This document shows, piece after piece, positions 1 through 8,012 of a stretch of 64,000 nucleotides of DNA (the stretch's first letter is position 1; each line of letters begins with the position of its first letter). The translations under genes were made by a program, and so were the position numbers. The notes beneath the pieces are model-generated. The model worked only from the letters and a program-made list of their open reading frames with translations, ran no database searches and had not been told where the DNA came from. The DNA comes from CAIMFV01 sp040757715 (GTDB lineage: Bacteria > Pseudomonadota > Alphaproteobacteria > Caulobacterales > Caulobacteraceae). The stretch spans positions 1 to 64,000 of the forward strand of contig JBFLWS010000018.1 of NCBI GenBank assembly GCA_040757715.1, in the 5' to 3' direction.

Positions 1-202
1 GAAGGCCCCAAAGGTCGCCGAAAAATTGCCCGTTGCGTCGCCAGCCGTGCAGGAAGTCGAGGGGCCCCTCGGCCGGCCGCGCAGCCCCCGCCTCCGGCGG
101 CGCGGGGATGGCGATGGGAGGGGGCGCAGCCTGGGCTACGCCCGCGACGGCCACGGCGGCGAGAGCTGCTAATTTCCATGATAGCTTGGCGAAGCGACGC
201 AA
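1..202 (-). CDS. Outer-membrane porin-like protein, N-terminal part (runs off window)
   Basis: I found this reading frame by hand on the minus strand. It opens with a TTG at 202-200, preceded by a purine-rich ribosome site (GGGGACAGGA), and stays open to the window edge (67 codons). The first 26 residues form a clear signal peptide: basic start MRRFAK, a hydrophobic Ala/Val/Leu core, and cleavage after AQA. A Pro/Ala-rich linker follows, then FLHGWRRNGQFFGDLWGL, which resembles the start of the mature part of OprB-type carbohydrate porins in alphaproteobacteria. The family call rests on this short motif only and is tentative. A Fur-like box lies 39-60 bp upstream, so iron control is likely if the start is right. 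A TonB receptor or other outer-membrane protein is possible. Confidence 0.45.
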   Translation of the reverse strand, partial: MRRFAKLSWKLAALAAVAVAGVAQAAPPPIAIPAPPEAGAARPAEGPLDFLHGWRRNGQFFGDLWGL

Positions 203-240
203 TCCTGTCCCCAATCGGCTGAACTCACCGGCGGAGGCAT

Positions 241-262
241 ATTGCAACTCATTCGCATTATC
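241..262 (-). promoter_or_regulatory. Fur-like box upstream of the porin-like gene
   Basis: On the plus strand this stretch contains ATTGCAACTCATTCGCATTA. It has the imperfect TGCAA / TGCGA dyad around a central CTCATT that is typical of alphaproteobacterial Fur boxes. It lies just upstream of the minus-strand TTG start at 202. It partly overlaps the end of the alcohol dehydrogenase remnant frame, so it may have arrived with the porin-side sequence. Binding is inferred from the pattern only. Confidence 0.45.
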
Positions 263-548
263 AAGAAATGATCTGGATCAAGCCTGCGGCGCCCATGGCG
301 GCGGCGGGCGGGCCGGTCTCGATCAGAGTCTGCAGCATGCCGGGAACGCCGACGCACTCGAACACCACCGCGTCGCGCGCTTGACGCCCCATCAGACGCG
401 CAGCGTTGAAGCTGGCGAGGGTGGCGGGGACGTCGAAGTCTTCCCAGCGCTCGTGGCGAATGGGCGCGAGGATCGAGCACAATGTCCGCCCCCAACGCCT
501 CAGCGGCGGCACGACGGCCGGGGGCGAAGTCCGTGTCGATCACCGGTC
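261..548 (-). pseudogene. Zinc-type alcohol dehydrogenase remnant, frameshifted
   Basis: Two minus-strand frames join into one dehydrogenase-like stretch. The first part (about 548-475) reads VIDTDFAPGRRAAAEALGAD, as expected just after the second strand of an NAD-binding Rossmann fold. The frame then shifts near 470-480 and continues in another frame as HERWEDFDVPATLASFNA and DAVVFECVGVPGMLQTLIE, the usual segment of a medium-chain dehydrogenase. There is no catalytic N-terminal domain and no C-terminal end, so this is a dead internal fragment. It directly abuts, and supplies the stop codon for, the 3' end of fdhD. The remnant suggests an old deletion or recombination between fdhD and the porin-like gene. 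Confidence 0.6.
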
Positions 549-1354
549 CCGCCCCTCGGGCTTTCGGCCAGCCGGTGCGGATGCGTGAACACCTCGAAGC
601 CGTCGCTTCGGGCCACTGCGATCAAGGTGACGCCGGCGGCCTCGGCGACGCGCACCGCCAGCGCCGTGGGGACCGAGACGGCGATCATCGCCTGGGCGCC
701 CAGGACGGAGGCTTTCTGGACCATCTCCACCGACACGCGGCTGGTGAGGAGCAAGAGGCCGGCCGGCGTCTCGCCATCGCGCGCCAGAGCGCCGACGAGC
801 TTGTCGAGCGCGTTGTGACGGCCCACGTCCTCGCGGATGGCGACCAGACCCTGCGCCCGGGTCCACCAGCCGGCCGCGTGCGTCCCGCGGGTCGCCGATC
901 CCAGCGCCTGGGCGGGCCCTAGCGCAGCCAGAGCCGCGTGGACGTCCTCGGCCGTGAAGCGCAGATCCTGCGCCACGCGCGGGGCTGGCCGAACGGCCTC
1001 AGCGAGGCTGTCGAGGCCGCACAGTCCACAGCCGGTGGGGCCGGCGATCTGACGCCGGCGCTGCATGAGCGCGGCCCCGCAGCCGGGCTCCAGCCAGACG
1101 CGAGCTTCGACGCCAAGCTCGGTCTCGACGATCTCGAGCCCGCGGATCTGGCGCGCGTCCTGCACCAATCCTTCGGTTAGCGAGAAGCCCACCGCGAAAT
1201 CCTCAAGGTCCGCCGGGGTCGCCATCATCACTGCGGTGGTGGAGGCGTCATGCACCAGAGCGACAGGGGTCTCCTCCGGGATCCGGCGCTCGCCGTCCTG
1301 CGCGCCCGTCCGCGCCCAGAGACTTCGCCGGACAGGTGAGGACGTCGGCGCCAT
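500..1354 (-). CDS. fdhD: Formate dehydrogenase accessory sulfurtransferase FdhD (FdsC)
   Basis: FdhD carries sulfur from a cysteine desulfurase to the bis-MGD molybdenum cofactor, and this sulfuration is needed for active formate dehydrogenase. The 284-residue frame has the FdhD hallmarks: ETPVALVHD near the start, the persulfide-carrying CGLC motif (Cys109/Cys112), REDVGRHNALDKL, LLTSRVSVEMVQKA, and the C-terminal DGFEVFTHPHRL. It is the last gene of the fds operon and starts 4 bp after the fdsD stop. The family normally ends shortly after the THPHRL segment (about residue 262). Here some 22 extra residues are read from the out-of-frame dehydrogenase remnant until a stop at 500. The tail is probably harmless, but it shows the locus was broken here. 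Confidence 0.93.
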   Translation of the reverse strand: MAPTSSPVRRSLWARTGAQDGERRIPEETPVALVHDASTTAVMMATPADLEDFAVGFSLTEGLVQDARQIRGLEIVETELGVEARVWLEPGCGAALMQRRRQIAGPTGCGLCGLDSLAEAVRPAPRVAQDLRFTAEDVHAALAALGPAQALGSATRGTHAAGWWTRAQGLVAIREDVGRHNALDKLVGALARDGETPAGLLLLTSRVSVEMVQKASVLGAQAMIAVSVPTALAVRVAEAAGVTLIAVARSDGFEVFTHPHRLAESPRGGTGDRHGLRPRPSCRR

Positions 1355-1358
1355 GCGC

Positions 1359-1586
1359 TCAAGTCCGAGGCGTGGGCGCGAGCCTCGCCACCGCCGCCCT
1401 CGCCGTGGGCGTGAGCCCCTCCCCGCCCGCCGAAAGGTGTCGAAGGATGTCCTCGCGCATCGGCCGCGGCCAGAAAGCTTTGATATGGGCGACTGTTTGC
1501 CCGACCGCGTCGCCGCGCTGACCGTCGAAAGCGATCGCGATCTGGTTGGCCATCATCACCAGATTGCGCCGTTGATGGGCGCTCAT
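1359..1586 (-). CDS. fdsD: NAD-dependent formate dehydrogenase delta subunit
   Basis: This 75-residue protein was located by its motifs: it begins MSAHQRRNLVMMANQIAIAF and continues with an HIKAFWPRPMREDIL segment, both characteristic of FdsD. FdsD is a small cytoplasmic subunit of the FdsABGD complex, linked in other bacteria to assembly or stability of the molybdenum-containing enzyme. The start overlaps the fdsA stop by 2 bases (ATGA arrangement), indicating translational coupling. The stop is 4 bp before the fdhD start. Confidence 0.88.
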   Translation of the reverse strand: MSAHQRRNLVMMANQIAIAFDGQRGDAVGQTVAHIKAFWPRPMREDILRHLSAGGEGLTPTARAAVARLAPTPRT

Positions 1587-4426
1587 TCGGCGGGCTCGGC
1601 CGGGGCGATGCGCCGGCTGCGGCGCGCCTGGGCGGCGTAGCGTTCCTGCCATTCGCTCAGGCCGTTGGATGAGCTCACCTGCACGGCGGTGACCTTGTAT
1701 TCGGGGCAGTTGGTCGCCCAGTCCGAGTAGTCGGTGGTGATCACGTTGGCCTGGGTAAGCGGGTGGTGGAAGGTGGTGTAGACCACCCCCGGCGCCACGC
1801 GGTCGCTGATCTTGGCGTGCAGCACCGTCTCGCCCGACCGGCTGGCCAGCCGCACCAGTTCGCCGTCGCGAATGCCGCGGTCCTCGGCGTCGTGTGGGTG
1901 AATCTCGAGGACGTCCTCTTCGTGCCAGACCACGTTTTCGGTGCGCCGCGTCTGGGCGCCCACATTGTACTGCGACAAAATCCGCCCGGTGGTCAGCAGC
2001 AGCGGGAACCGCGGCCCCACCTTCTCGTCGGTCGGCACGTACTCGGTGATCACGAACTTGCCCTTGCCAAGGGCGAAGGCGTGCTCGTGCATCACCGGCG
2101 AGCCCTCCGGATGTTCGGCGTTGCAGGGCCATTGCACCGACCCCAGCTCGTCGAGCCTGGCGAAGGACACGCCGGCGAAGCTCGGGGTCAGCCGTGCGAT
2201 CTCGTCCATGATCTCAGACGGGTGGCTGTAGGTCATGGGGTAACCCAAGGCGTTGGCGAGCAGCTGGGTGATCTGCCAGTCCTCGTAGCCGTTCAGCGGG
2301 CTCATCACTTTGCGGACCCGCTGGATGCGCCGCTCGGCGTTGGTGAAGGTGCCGTTCTTCTCCAGGAAGGTGGAGCCCGGCAAGAAGACGTGCGCGTAGT
2401 TGGCGGTCTCGTTCAGGAACAGGTCGTGCACCACCACGCACTCCATGCCCGCAAGGCCCGCGGCGACGTGGTGGGTGTTGGGGTCGGACTGCAAGATGTC
2501 CTCGCCCTGGATGTAGATCCCCTTGAAGGTTCCCTCGGCCCCGCCGTCGAGCATGTTGGGGATCCGAAGGCCCGGATCGGCGTCGAGGGCTACGCCCCAG
2601 GCCGCTTCGAAGGCCGCACGCACCGCCGCATCCGAGACGTGGCGGTAGCCGGAGAACTCGTGCGGGAACGAGCCCATGTCGCAGGCGCCCTGGACGTTGT
2701 TCTGGCCGCGCAAGGGGTTCACGCCTACGCCCGGCCGGCCGAAGTTCCCCGTCGCCATGGCGAGGTTGGCGATGGCCATGACCGAGGTCGAGCCCTGGCT
2801 GTGCTCGGTCACGCCGAGGCCATAGTAAATCGCGCCGTTCCCCCCCGTGGCGTAGAGCCGCGCCGCGGCCCGGATCTCAGCGGCTGGCACCCCGGTGAGC
2901 GCCTCCACAGCCTCCGGCGAACGGGCGGGATCGGCCACGAAGGCGGCCCAGTCGCGGAATTCCTCGGCGTCGCAGCGCTCTCGCACGAAGGCGTCATTCA
3001 CCAGGTGTTCGGCGACGATGACGTGCGCCAGGGCCGTGAGAACGGCGACGTTGGTTCCTGGCTTCAGCTGCAGGTGATGGGCTGCTTCAATGTGGGGCGA
3101 GCGGACGAGATCGATGCGGCGCGGATCGATGACGATCAGTTTCGCACCCTGCCGCAGGCGGCGCTTGAGGCGCGAGGCGAACACCGGGTGGCCGTCGGTG
3201 GGATTGGCGCCGATCACCAAGACGACGTCGGCGTGATCGACCGAGTCGAAGTCCTGGGTGCCGGCCGACGTCCCGAGCGTGGTCTTCAGCCCATAGCCGG
3301 TCGGCGAGTGGCAGACGCGCGCGCAGGTATCGACGTTGTTGTTGCCGAAGGCCGCGCGCACCAGCTTCTGGACGAGGAAGGTCTCTTCGTTGGTGCAGCG
3401 CGAGGAGCTGATCGCGCCCAGGGCGCCGCGGCCGTGCTTGGCGGCGATGCGCTTGAACTCGCCAGCGGCGTAGGCGATCGCCTCCTCCCACGAGACCTCA
3501 CGCCAAGGCTCGTCGATGCTGGCGCGGATCATCGGCTTCAGCACCCGGTCCTTGTGGGTGGCGTAGCCCCAGGCGAAGCGCCCCTTGACGCAGGAATGGC
3601 CGTGGTTGGCCGCGCCATCCTTCCACGGGACCATTCGCACCAGCTGCTCGCCCCGCATCTGCGCCTCGAAGGCGCAGCCCACGCCGCAGTAGGCGCAGGT
3701 GGTGACCACCGCATGCTCCGGCTGGCCGATTTCGATGACGCTCTTCTCTGTCAGAGCCGCCGTCGGACAGGCCTGGACGCAGGCGCCGCAGGAGACGCAC
3801 TCGGACTGCAGGAACGGCTCGGCCTGGCTGGCGGCGATCTTGGAGGAAAAGCCGCGCTTCTCGACGCTCAGCGCCAAAGTCCCCTGCACCTCGTCGCAGG
3901 CGCGCACGCAGCGCGAGCAGACGATGCACTTGGCGGGATCGAATTCGAAGTAAGGATTTGATGCGTCGCACGGCAGATCGAGGTGGGTCTCGCCCTCGTC
4001 GCCGTAGCGGACCTCGCGCAGCCCCACCTGGCCGGCCATGTCCTGCAGCTCGCAATCGCCGTTGGCGGCGCAGGTCAGGCAGTCGAGCGGATGGTCGGAG
4101 ATGTAGAGCTCCATCACCCCCCGGCGCAGCTTGGCCAGCTGCGGGCTCTGGGTGGACACGGCCATGCCCTCGGCCACCGGAGTGGTGCAGGACGCCGGCG
4201 TTCCCGCCCGGCCGGCGATCTCGACGAGGCAGAGTCGGCAGGAGCCGAACGCCTCCAGGCTATCGGTGGCGCAGAGCTTGGGAATTGCCGTCCCGATCAT
4301 CTGCGCCGCTCGCAGGACCGAGGTCCCGGCGGGCGCGACGACCGTCTGGCCGTCGATGGTCAGGGTGATCTGTTCCTCGGCCTTGACGGCCGGCGTCCCG
4401 AAATCGGAAATGCGCAAGGAGGCCAT
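1583..4426 (-). CDS. fdsA: NAD-dependent formate dehydrogenase alpha (catalytic) subunit
   Basis: This is the catalytic molybdenum (bis-MGD) subunit that oxidises formate to CO2; electrons leave through its iron-sulfur clusters to FdsB. The 947-residue protein shows all expected centres in order. A [2Fe-2S] domain has Cys52, Cys63, Cys66 and Cys80. A His/Cys [4Fe-4S] site follows (His112, Cys116, Cys119, Cys125). Two ferredoxin-type clusters use Cys167/170/173/177 and Cys210/213/216/220. Another [4Fe-4S] uses Cys244/247/251/279. The Mo ligand is Cys372 in CARVCHSPTGYG, so this is the cysteine and not the selenocysteine form. Length and order match FdsA of Rhodobacter and Cupriavidus. It lies 12 bp after fdsB and overlaps fdsD. 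Confidence 0.96.
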   Translation of the reverse strand: MASLRISDFGTPAVKAEEQITLTIDGQTVVAPAGTSVLRAAQMIGTAIPKLCATDSLEAFGSCRLCLVEIAGRAGTPASCTTPVAEGMAVSTQSPQLAKLRRGVMELYISDHPLDCLTCAANGDCELQDMAGQVGLREVRYGDEGETHLDLPCDASNPYFEFDPAKCIVCSRCVRACDEVQGTLALSVEKRGFSSKIAASQAEPFLQSECVSCGACVQACPTAALTEKSVIEIGQPEHAVVTTCAYCGVGCAFEAQMRGEQLVRMVPWKDGAANHGHSCVKGRFAWGYATHKDRVLKPMIRASIDEPWREVSWEEAIAYAAGEFKRIAAKHGRGALGAISSSRCTNEETFLVQKLVRAAFGNNNVDTCARVCHSPTGYGLKTTLGTSAGTQDFDSVDHADVVLVIGANPTDGHPVFASRLKRRLRQGAKLIVIDPRRIDLVRSPHIEAAHHLQLKPGTNVAVLTALAHVIVAEHLVNDAFVRERCDAEEFRDWAAFVADPARSPEAVEALTGVPAAEIRAAARLYATGGNGAIYYGLGVTEHSQGSTSVMAIANLAMATGNFGRPGVGVNPLRGQNNVQGACDMGSFPHEFSGYRHVSDAAVRAAFEAAWGVALDADPGLRIPNMLDGGAEGTFKGIYIQGEDILQSDPNTHHVAAGLAGMECVVVHDLFLNETANYAHVFLPGSTFLEKNGTFTNAERRIQRVRKVMSPLNGYEDWQITQLLANALGYPMTYSHPSEIMDEIARLTPSFAGVSFARLDELGSVQWPCNAEHPEGSPVMHEHAFALGKGKFVITEYVPTDEKVGPRFPLLLTTGRILSQYNVGAQTRRTENVVWHEEDVLEIHPHDAEDRGIRDGELVRLASRSGETVLHAKISDRVAPGVVYTTFHHPLTQANVITTDYSDWATNCPEYKVTAVQVSSSNGLSEWQERYAAQARRSRRIAPAEPAE

Positions 4427-4438
4427 TGTGGTTCTTCC

Positions 4439-5998
4439 TTACTCGGCCGGCTCCGGCTGGCGCGCCAAGCCGAAGTCCTCGGGAAAATGCGTGAGCGCGC
4501 TCATCACGGGAAAGGGCGTAAACCCGCCGAGCGCGCAGAGCGAACCCAGCTTCATGGTCTCGCAGAGGTCTTCCAGGAGGGCGAGGTTCGAGTCCCGCCG
4601 CTCGCCCCGCGCAATCCGGTCGATCACCTCGACCCCGCGGGTGGAGCCCAGCCGGCACGGCGTGCACTTGCCGCAGCTTTCCACCGCGCAGAATTCCAGG
4701 GCGAAGCGAGCCTGCTGCAATAGGTCCACGGTGTCGTTGAACACCACTACCCCGCCATGGCCGATCAGTCCGCCGCGCGCGGTGAAGGCCTCGTAGTCGA
4801 ACGGCGTGTCGAACAGCGTCCTCGGGAAATAGGCGCCGAGCGGGCCGCCGACCTGGACGGCGCGCACCGGCCGGCCGGACAGGGTTCCGCCGCCTATGTC
4901 GTCGACGAGCTCGCCGAGCGTGACGCCAAAGGCGGTCTCGAACAGACCGCCGTTCCTGACGTCGCCGGCCAGCTGGATCGGCATGGTCCCGCGCGAGCGG
5001 CCGATGCCGAAATCGGCGTAGGCCTGCGCGCCCTCGGCGAGGATGAAGGGGACCGCCGCCAGGGTGAGCACATTGTTGATCAAGGTGGGCGCGCCGAACA
5101 GGCCCGCATGGGCGGGCAAGGGCGGCTTGGCGCGAACCTGCCCGCGCCGGCCCTCGATGGACTCAAGCAGCGCGGTCTCCTCGCCGCAGACATAGGCGCC
5201 CGCGCCTACGCGGATCTCCAGGTCGAAGCGGAAGCGGGAACCCGCGACGGAGGGACCGAGAACACCCGCGGCGTAGGCGGCGGTGATCACCCGCTGCATC
5301 GCACGCACCGCGAACGGGTACTCCGAGCGGATGTAGAGGTAGCCCTTTTCGGCCCCCACCGCGATCCCGGCCACGACCATGCCCTCAATGAGCAGGAAGG
5401 GGTCGCCCTCCATCAGCATGCGGTCGGCGAAAGTCCCGCTGTCGCCTTCGTCGGCGTTGCAGACGACGAACTTGCGCGCGCCGGACGCCGCGGCGACCGT
5501 CGACCACTTGATCCCGGCCGGAAAGCCTGCCCCGCCCCGGCCGCGAATTCCCGAGGCCTTGATCGCCTCGATCACCGCAGCAGGGCCGAGGCGCAGCGCC
5601 GCCTCCAGTCCGCGCCACCCGCCGTGGCCGCCATAGTCGTCGATCGAGGCCGGATCGATCAAACCGCACCGCGCAAAGGTCAGCCGCGTCTGGCGCTTGA
5701 GGAAGGCCACGTCCTCCGGACGGCCGACGCAGGCGGGATGGCCCGCCTTGCCCTCGAACAGGCCGGCCTCGACCAGCGCCGCGACCTGGCTCGGCGCCAC
5801 CCGGGCGTAGCCGACGCGGCCCGCCGTGGCCTCGACCTCCACCAGGGGCTCCAGCTCGAAGGCGCCGCGCGAGCCGTTGCGCACCAATTCGATCGCCACG
5901 CCCCGGCGCGCGGCTTCGCCCAGTAGGGCGGCGGCGACCTGGTCGGCGCCCACTGCGACGGCGGCCATGTCGCCGGGAACATAGACCCGCACGCTCAC
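4439..5998 (-). CDS. fdsB: NAD-dependent formate dehydrogenase beta subunit (NuoF-like, NADH/FMN)
   Basis: FdsB is the diaphorase subunit of the soluble formate dehydrogenase: it binds FMN and reduces NAD+ with electrons from formate. The 519-residue protein has a divergent thioredoxin-like N-terminal domain (about 1-110), then the NuoF-type core with GIRGRGGAGFPAG at 151-162 (NAD/FMN binding), and a [4Fe-4S] site formed by Cys442, Cys445, Cys448 and Cys488 in ESCGKCTPCR and GSLCALGG. The N-terminal domain lacks the full NuoE cysteine set; FdsG supplies that cluster. The gene overlaps fdsG by 4 bp. Confidence 0.95.
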   Translation of the reverse strand: MSVRVYVPGDMAAVAVGADQVAAALLGEAARRGVAIELVRNGSRGAFELEPLVEVEATAGRVGYARVAPSQVAALVEAGLFEGKAGHPACVGRPEDVAFLKRQTRLTFARCGLIDPASIDDYGGHGGWRGLEAALRLGPAAVIEAIKASGIRGRGGAGFPAGIKWSTVAAASGARKFVVCNADEGDSGTFADRMLMEGDPFLLIEGMVVAGIAVGAEKGYLYIRSEYPFAVRAMQRVITAAYAAGVLGPSVAGSRFRFDLEIRVGAGAYVCGEETALLESIEGRRGQVRAKPPLPAHAGLFGAPTLINNVLTLAAVPFILAEGAQAYADFGIGRSRGTMPIQLAGDVRNGGLFETAFGVTLGELVDDIGGGTLSGRPVRAVQVGGPLGAYFPRTLFDTPFDYEAFTARGGLIGHGGVVVFNDTVDLLQQARFALEFCAVESCGKCTPCRLGSTRGVEVIDRIARGERRDSNLALLEDLCETMKLGSLCALGGFTPFPVMSALTHFPEDFGLARQPEPAE

Positions 5999-6465
5999 GC
6001 CTGTTCCTCCGCGAGCAAGCTTTGAACATCGTCAGCGAGAAGTCGCGCAACGGGACGCCCGTCGACCAGGGCGGCCGGACCGCTGGCGCAAAGGCCCAGG
6101 CAGTACACAGGCTCCAGCGTCACCACGCCGTCGGCTGAGGTCTCGCCCAAGCCTACGCCCAGCAGCGCCTGTGCAGCCGCGGTCACCGCGCGACCGCCCC
6201 GCGCCTGGCAGGCCTCCGCCTGGCAGAGCTTGACCACCCGGCGCCCCGCCGGGCGCTCGCTGAAATCGCTGTAGAAGCTGATCGTCCCGTGCACCTCCGC
6301 CCGGGTCAGGTTAAGCGCGCTGGCGATCGGGGCGACCGCCGCTTCGGGCACGAACCCAAGCCTTTCCTGCACCTCGTGCAAAATTGGCAGCAGCGCGCCC
6401 TCCACGCCCGCGTGGCGACTGAGGATCTCATCCAGGACTTCGTGCGTGAGCTCTAAGGTCGACAC
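5995..6465 (-). CDS. fdsG: NAD-dependent formate dehydrogenase gamma subunit (NuoE-like)
   Basis: FdsG is the thioredoxin-fold [2Fe-2S] subunit that pairs with FdsB. The 156-residue protein has the four NuoE cysteines at 81, 86, 122 and 126 (KLCQAEACQ and YCLGLCASGP). I chose the GTG at 6465-6463 because MSTLELTHEVLDEIL fits the family N-terminus and GGAGCAAAGG lies just upstream. It is the first gene of fdsG-B-A-D-fdhD. No LysR-type fdsR gene is found upstream in the window; a mobile-element scar begins about 170 bp away and may have removed it. The 6466-6633 gap should hold the operon promoter, but I see no convincing -35/-10 pair. Confidence 0.94.
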   Translation of the reverse strand: MSTLELTHEVLDEILSRHAGVEGALLPILHEVQERLGFVPEAAVAPIASALNLTRAEVHGTISFYSDFSERPAGRRVVKLCQAEACQARGGRAVTAAAQALLGVGLGETSADGVVTLEPVYCLGLCASGPAALVDGRPVARLLADDVQSLLAEEQA

Positions 6466-6633
6466 CCTTTGCTCCGATCCATCGGGTCTTTGGCCCGTTG
6501 TTCAGCGCGCCAATGTAGAGGGTCGGCCAAGGACGTCGAAATGAAATCATAGGGGGCTGGCGATTTAAGGCGCGAGCCACATTCAAAAAAAGCGGCGTGA
6601 GCTCCGCATTTTGGCGCTGGTGACTGAAGGGTT

Positions 6634-7074
6634 TTGGCTAGCGCCGATCGCGCGGCCACGCGCACCGCCTTGACCCGGAGCGACTTCGGTAAAAACCTAG
6701 AGAACATCCTTCCGAGCGTCATCGGCTCCACTGTCGGCGAGGCCGTCAATGGCGGGTTCACGCAGGAGAAGATCACCCCGCCCGATCCCAACTTCGTGCA
6801 GGCGGTCGAGGACATTAAGCTGCAACCCAGCCCGGCGCTGGACCTCACCGGCTTTGTGTCGGCCGAGCAGTTGCAACAGCAGCTGGGCGCCCTAGGTCCC
6901 GTGAACCCGCAAACCGGCTACGCCGCCAGCGACGCCCCGAACAACCCCGTGGTCGCCGCCTATGCCGCGGTCGGGCCGATCGGCGGCGACGCCCCTGTGG
7001 GCGCCGGCGGTGCTGACAACTTAACTTGTTGCGTCTGCAAGAAGCCTTCCCCCGCCCCAAATTCAGGCGGCTAG
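6634..7074 (+). pseudogene. C-terminal scrap of a large secreted/hemagglutinin-like protein, cut by an IS6 element
   Basis: The open frame (TTG at 6634, with an in-frame stop only 7 bp upstream) codes for RTALTRSDFGKNLENILPSV followed by IGSTVGEAV. This pattern (ALT..DFG..L...LP..IG...G) resembles the segment near the end of the conserved part of filamentous-hemagglutinin or polymorphic-toxin proteins, where small Gly/Ala segments precede variable tips. I cannot confirm the family by search. From 7006 on, the codons belong to the terminal sequence of the insertion element, so only about 124 residues are native. There is no signal peptide, no N-terminal domain and no clear ribosome site, so it is most likely a remnant. 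Confidence 0.35.
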
Positions 7075-7850
7075 GGTCACGACGCTCCATTCTTCGAAGG
7101 CTCGGCCTCGGAAGGTGCGAAGGGTTCGGCGGCTGATGAGGTGTTGCTGGATGTTGACCCGAAGGGTGGCGAAGCCAACAGGTTGTAGATGGGGCCGTGG
7201 GCGGAGAGGAAGCGCTGGGCTGAGCCTTGCGATTTGAACCGCTGCTGTTCCCGTTCTCGCCTTCGGGTGGGCGAATGGCTGTTCTCGGCGCGATTGTTTT
7301 CGCGCATGCCGCCAGGGCGATGGACCTTCAAAATCCCCAGCTTTCTCAATGCTGAACGATACGACGCGAGCTTGTCGGTCGTGATGGTTTCAGGGTGCAG
7401 ACCGTTGTGCTTCGGCAAGCGGCGCATCAGTTTATAGGCTGCTGCGGTGTTGCGCCGACGCTGGACGAGGACGTCCAGGACCTCGCCCTCGTCGTCCACA
7501 GCGCGCCATAGCCACATGCGCCGCCCTTTAATCTTCACCACCACTTCGTCCAAATGCCACCGACCCGTCGGTTGATCGCGACGGCGACGAATATTGGCCG
7601 CGATCTGCGGTCCGAACTTGTTGACCCAACAACGGATCGCCTCGCGGCTGGCTTCAATCCCACGCTGCGCCAGGAGTTCTTCGACGTCGCGCAGGCTCAG
7701 GGTGAAGCGAAAATATAGCCAGACCGCATATCGGATCACCTCGCCGGGATATCGGTGGCGCTTGAACGACAATGGCTTGATCAACGCGGTCTCCATTGAG
7801 GCCTCGGACGCCTAACGGAGAGAGTTTATCATCAGCCTGCCAGCACCGCC
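7006..7850 (-). mobile_element. IS6-family insertion sequence, about 845 bp
   Basis: A single DDE transposase gene fills the element. The outer ends share an inverted GGCGGTGCTG (7006-7015 and, as its complement, 7841-7850) that continues imperfectly inward, so these are the likely terminal repeats. The size of about 845 bp fits the IS6 family (roughly 0.8-0.9 kb). The flanking octamers (TGGGCGCC at left, TGCCAGCG at right) do not match as a target duplication. That fits IS6 biology, where replicon fusion and later recombination often leave no direct repeats, or it means the element is a recombination product. Confidence 0.75.
7077..7796 (-). CDS. IS6-family transposase
   Basis: This is a 239-residue DDE transposase. 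It begins with FKRHRYPGEVIRYAVWLYFR and a helix-turn-helix segment (LSLRDVEELLAQRGIEASRE), typical of IS6/IS26-type enzymes. Catalytic residues are visible as D in WHLDEV, D in TTDKLASY and E in NNRAENSH, followed by the RRRERQQ-type motif and SAQRFLSAHGPIYN. The C-terminal 25 residues (Ser/Ala/Pro-rich) look like read-through to a late stop, but the catalytic core is complete and uninterrupted. The gene is probably functional. Confidence 0.9.
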   Translation of the reverse strand: METALIKPLSFKRHRYPGEVIRYAVWLYFRFTLSLRDVEELLAQRGIEASREAIRCWVNKFGPQIAANIRRRRDQPTGRWHLDEVVVKIKGRRMWLWRAVDDEGEVLDVLVQRRRNTAAAYKLMRRLPKHNGLHPETITTDKLASYRSALRKLGILKVHRPGGMRENNRAENSHSPTRRREREQQRFKSQGSAQRFLSAHGPIYNLLASPPFGSTSSNTSSAAEPFAPSEAEPSKNGAS

Positions 7851-8012
7851 TGCCAGCGCCCTTGATTTGACGATAAATTATCCACCTTGCTCTCGTTAAG
7901 ATAATATTCATTAACGCGAGGTTGTCATTTGTACCTTTGACAGACGCCCGGTCAACTGTTATGGTTTCGCTTGTCGAGTAAATGTAAAAGCATCATCCGA
8001 GAGAAATTCGTA

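Noticed and set aside
1763..3961. 732-residue plus-strand open frame opposite fdsA
   Set aside because: It is the antisense shadow of the well-supported fdsA gene; GC-rich third positions keep the opposite strand open. No domain is visible.
6998..7858. 8-bp target duplication around the IS6 element
   Set aside because: The flanking octamers TGGGCGCC and TGCCAGCG do not match, so no duplication is claimed.
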